DNA of 64,000 bases, from contig NC_066316.1 of assembly GCF_022539315.1 (NCBI RefSeq), positions 29,637,245-29,701,244 of the forward strand, in the 5' to 3' direction. Below, piece after piece: positions 62,844 to 64,000 of the stretch. Under the pieces are notes generated by a model. That model had not been told where the DNA came from. It did no database searches and saw only the letters and a program-made list of their open reading frames with translations. Positions within the stretch are counted from its first letter, which is position 1. Every line of letters begins with the position of its first letter. The translations under genes were made by a program, and so were the position numbers. This DNA comes from Serinus canaria (taxonomy: Eukaryota > Chordata > Aves > Passeriformes > Fringillidae).

Positions 62844-64000
62844 AGAAAAAATCTGGTTTTGAGTAAAGCTTTTCAACTACTGCTTCAGAGCTCTTCACAG
62901 GTGCAGTAGCTTATACTGTAACTCAGTAATGTCTCTGAATTTAAAAAGTGGGAAAACTGATATAGTCAAAGATAATTCAAGTGAAACAAAATTGATTCAA
63001 TTTGCCTTCAAGTTGCGTATGGGAAATGCCTTTTAAGATAGAAAATGTGATCTTCTACAGCTTTGCAGCAATTCTTTTTTATTTTTCTTCCCTGCATTAA
63101 TAACTGCTTCCTTGCTTAAAAGAAACCACCCTGTGTTATACCCAGACAGAATCAGATTTTTGCAATTTTGAACTTTCTGTACCTGACTTCCAGAGAAGTT
63201 AATATTATCCTATTTCTTAATGCAATCATGTTCTCTTAGGATTGTTTCTCTGAAGAGGAAAAAAGTGCATCCCATTTTCTGGTGAAATATGCTACCAAGA
63301 AATCTTTCCAGTTGTGCCACTCCAATGTAATGCATACTGCACAAACCTTCTAAATCCCATCTTAGACAATATTTCCAGTAGTAAAATTCTACAGAGCTTA
63401 TCGATGAGATGTAAATCTAGTTTCCTTTTTGTTGTTCTCCATTGTTTTTTCCCATTTTCTTCTTTCCTACTTTTCTGGTTTTTAGCTGGTTAGCAGTTAA
63501 CTTGTTTTTTCAGCACCTATGGGCAAGTTTCATGGAAAGGATGTTTCACTTGGGTCACTTGTTGTTGTAATTTCTAATAATTAAAAACAAGTGAATACTC
63601 ATTTAATTCACTGAATGTCTCTCTCATTAGACAGGCTCTGAGTTTGTCTTAGTTTACATGATGAGTTAGAGATTTGCTTTCCAAGATGTTTATATTTTAA
63701 TTACTGCCATTTGCATTCAAAGAGTGAAAACTTTGCCAAAAATGCTTTTTCCACTAAAATTAGTGGCTAAATTAGCTCTAGGGTTTCATTGTGCAGTATT
63801 TATCTTGTAGGTAATAGAAGCCATGATTTGGCAATTTCAGCCTTTTGTGTTGAGTGGTTTCCATGTAAGATATACATGACATTTTTTCACCTAACAATAT
63901 CATTGTTCAGTCATCACTATGCATATCACCTTAATGCTAGATAATGTCACCTTTTCTTATTAAAGTATTGAAAATAGCTTTGTCCCATTCAATATTAAAG

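Larger units (their letters stand above)
58058..64000 (+). other. KIF6: KIF6 intron, 5' part (end outside window)
   Basis: Begins at gtgggt. It holds a T/G-rich tract at about 58900-58940, the CR1/LTR mosaic at about 60018-62440, and a long TA microsatellite at 62750-62843. In 58.06-60.0 kb and 62.85-64.0 kb I recognise nothing. The block that should follow in the protein (FSEAKALG type) was not found, so the intron extends past the window. Confidence 0.8.

Noticed and set aside
1..64000. CRISPR array, bacterial defence or mobile system, tRNA or rRNA gene
   Set aside because: The window is spliced vertebrate sequence. No regularly spaced direct repeats, compact operons or cloverleaf-type RNA genes were seen.

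Overview
The window is vertebrate nuclear DNA, almost certainly from a bird. It is AT-rich and dominated by intron sequence. Its interspersed repeats are CR1 LINEs with the avian-type 3' end plus LTR fragments resembling avian endogenous retroviruses. I recognise no Alu, B1/B2 or L1. Identifications rest on memory of the families, not on a search.

One gene can be supported: a plus-strand KIF6 orthologue (kinesin-9 family motor). Eight coding exons are visible, at 1362-1568, 6512-6655, 10172-10258, 13285-13388, 27175-27280, 28154-28280, 30287-30499 and 57955-58057. All have AG acceptors and GT donors. Their phases chain without a break, adding 1091 nt of continuous frame. The first three exons encode the C-terminal half of the motor (switch I NQASSRSH, switch II DLAGSE, HIPYRNS segment, last motor helix and neck linker). 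The next five encode the neck coiled coil and the proximal stalk. The 5' exons (P-loop half, promoter) lie left of the window and the distal tail exons lie right of it.

Region by region: 1-1361 is intron; 1.4-13.4 kb holds four exons and one CR1 carrying reverse-transcriptase sequence (7.2-8.16 kb); 13.4-27.2 kb is a 13.8-kb intron with no recognisable element; 27.2-30.5 kb is a cluster of three exons; 30.5-57.9 kb is a 27.5-kb intron with three truncated CR1 copies, a CA/TA microsatellite and a perfect 24-bp-arm inverted repeat; 58.0-64 kb starts the next intron and holds a mosaic of CR1 endonuclease sequence, CR1 3' end and two LTR-like pieces, plus a long TA microsatellite.

No prokaryotic-style system, CRISPR array, tRNA or rRNA gene was seen. 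The points most worth a second look are the 49-bp inverted repeat at 31.7 kb, an exact CLEAR-type E-box palindrome at 5.14 kb, an RFX-type palindrome at 12.73 kb in what should be a ciliary gene, a possible alternative terminal exon at 28.79 kb, and the CR1/LTR mosaic at 60-62.4 kb.
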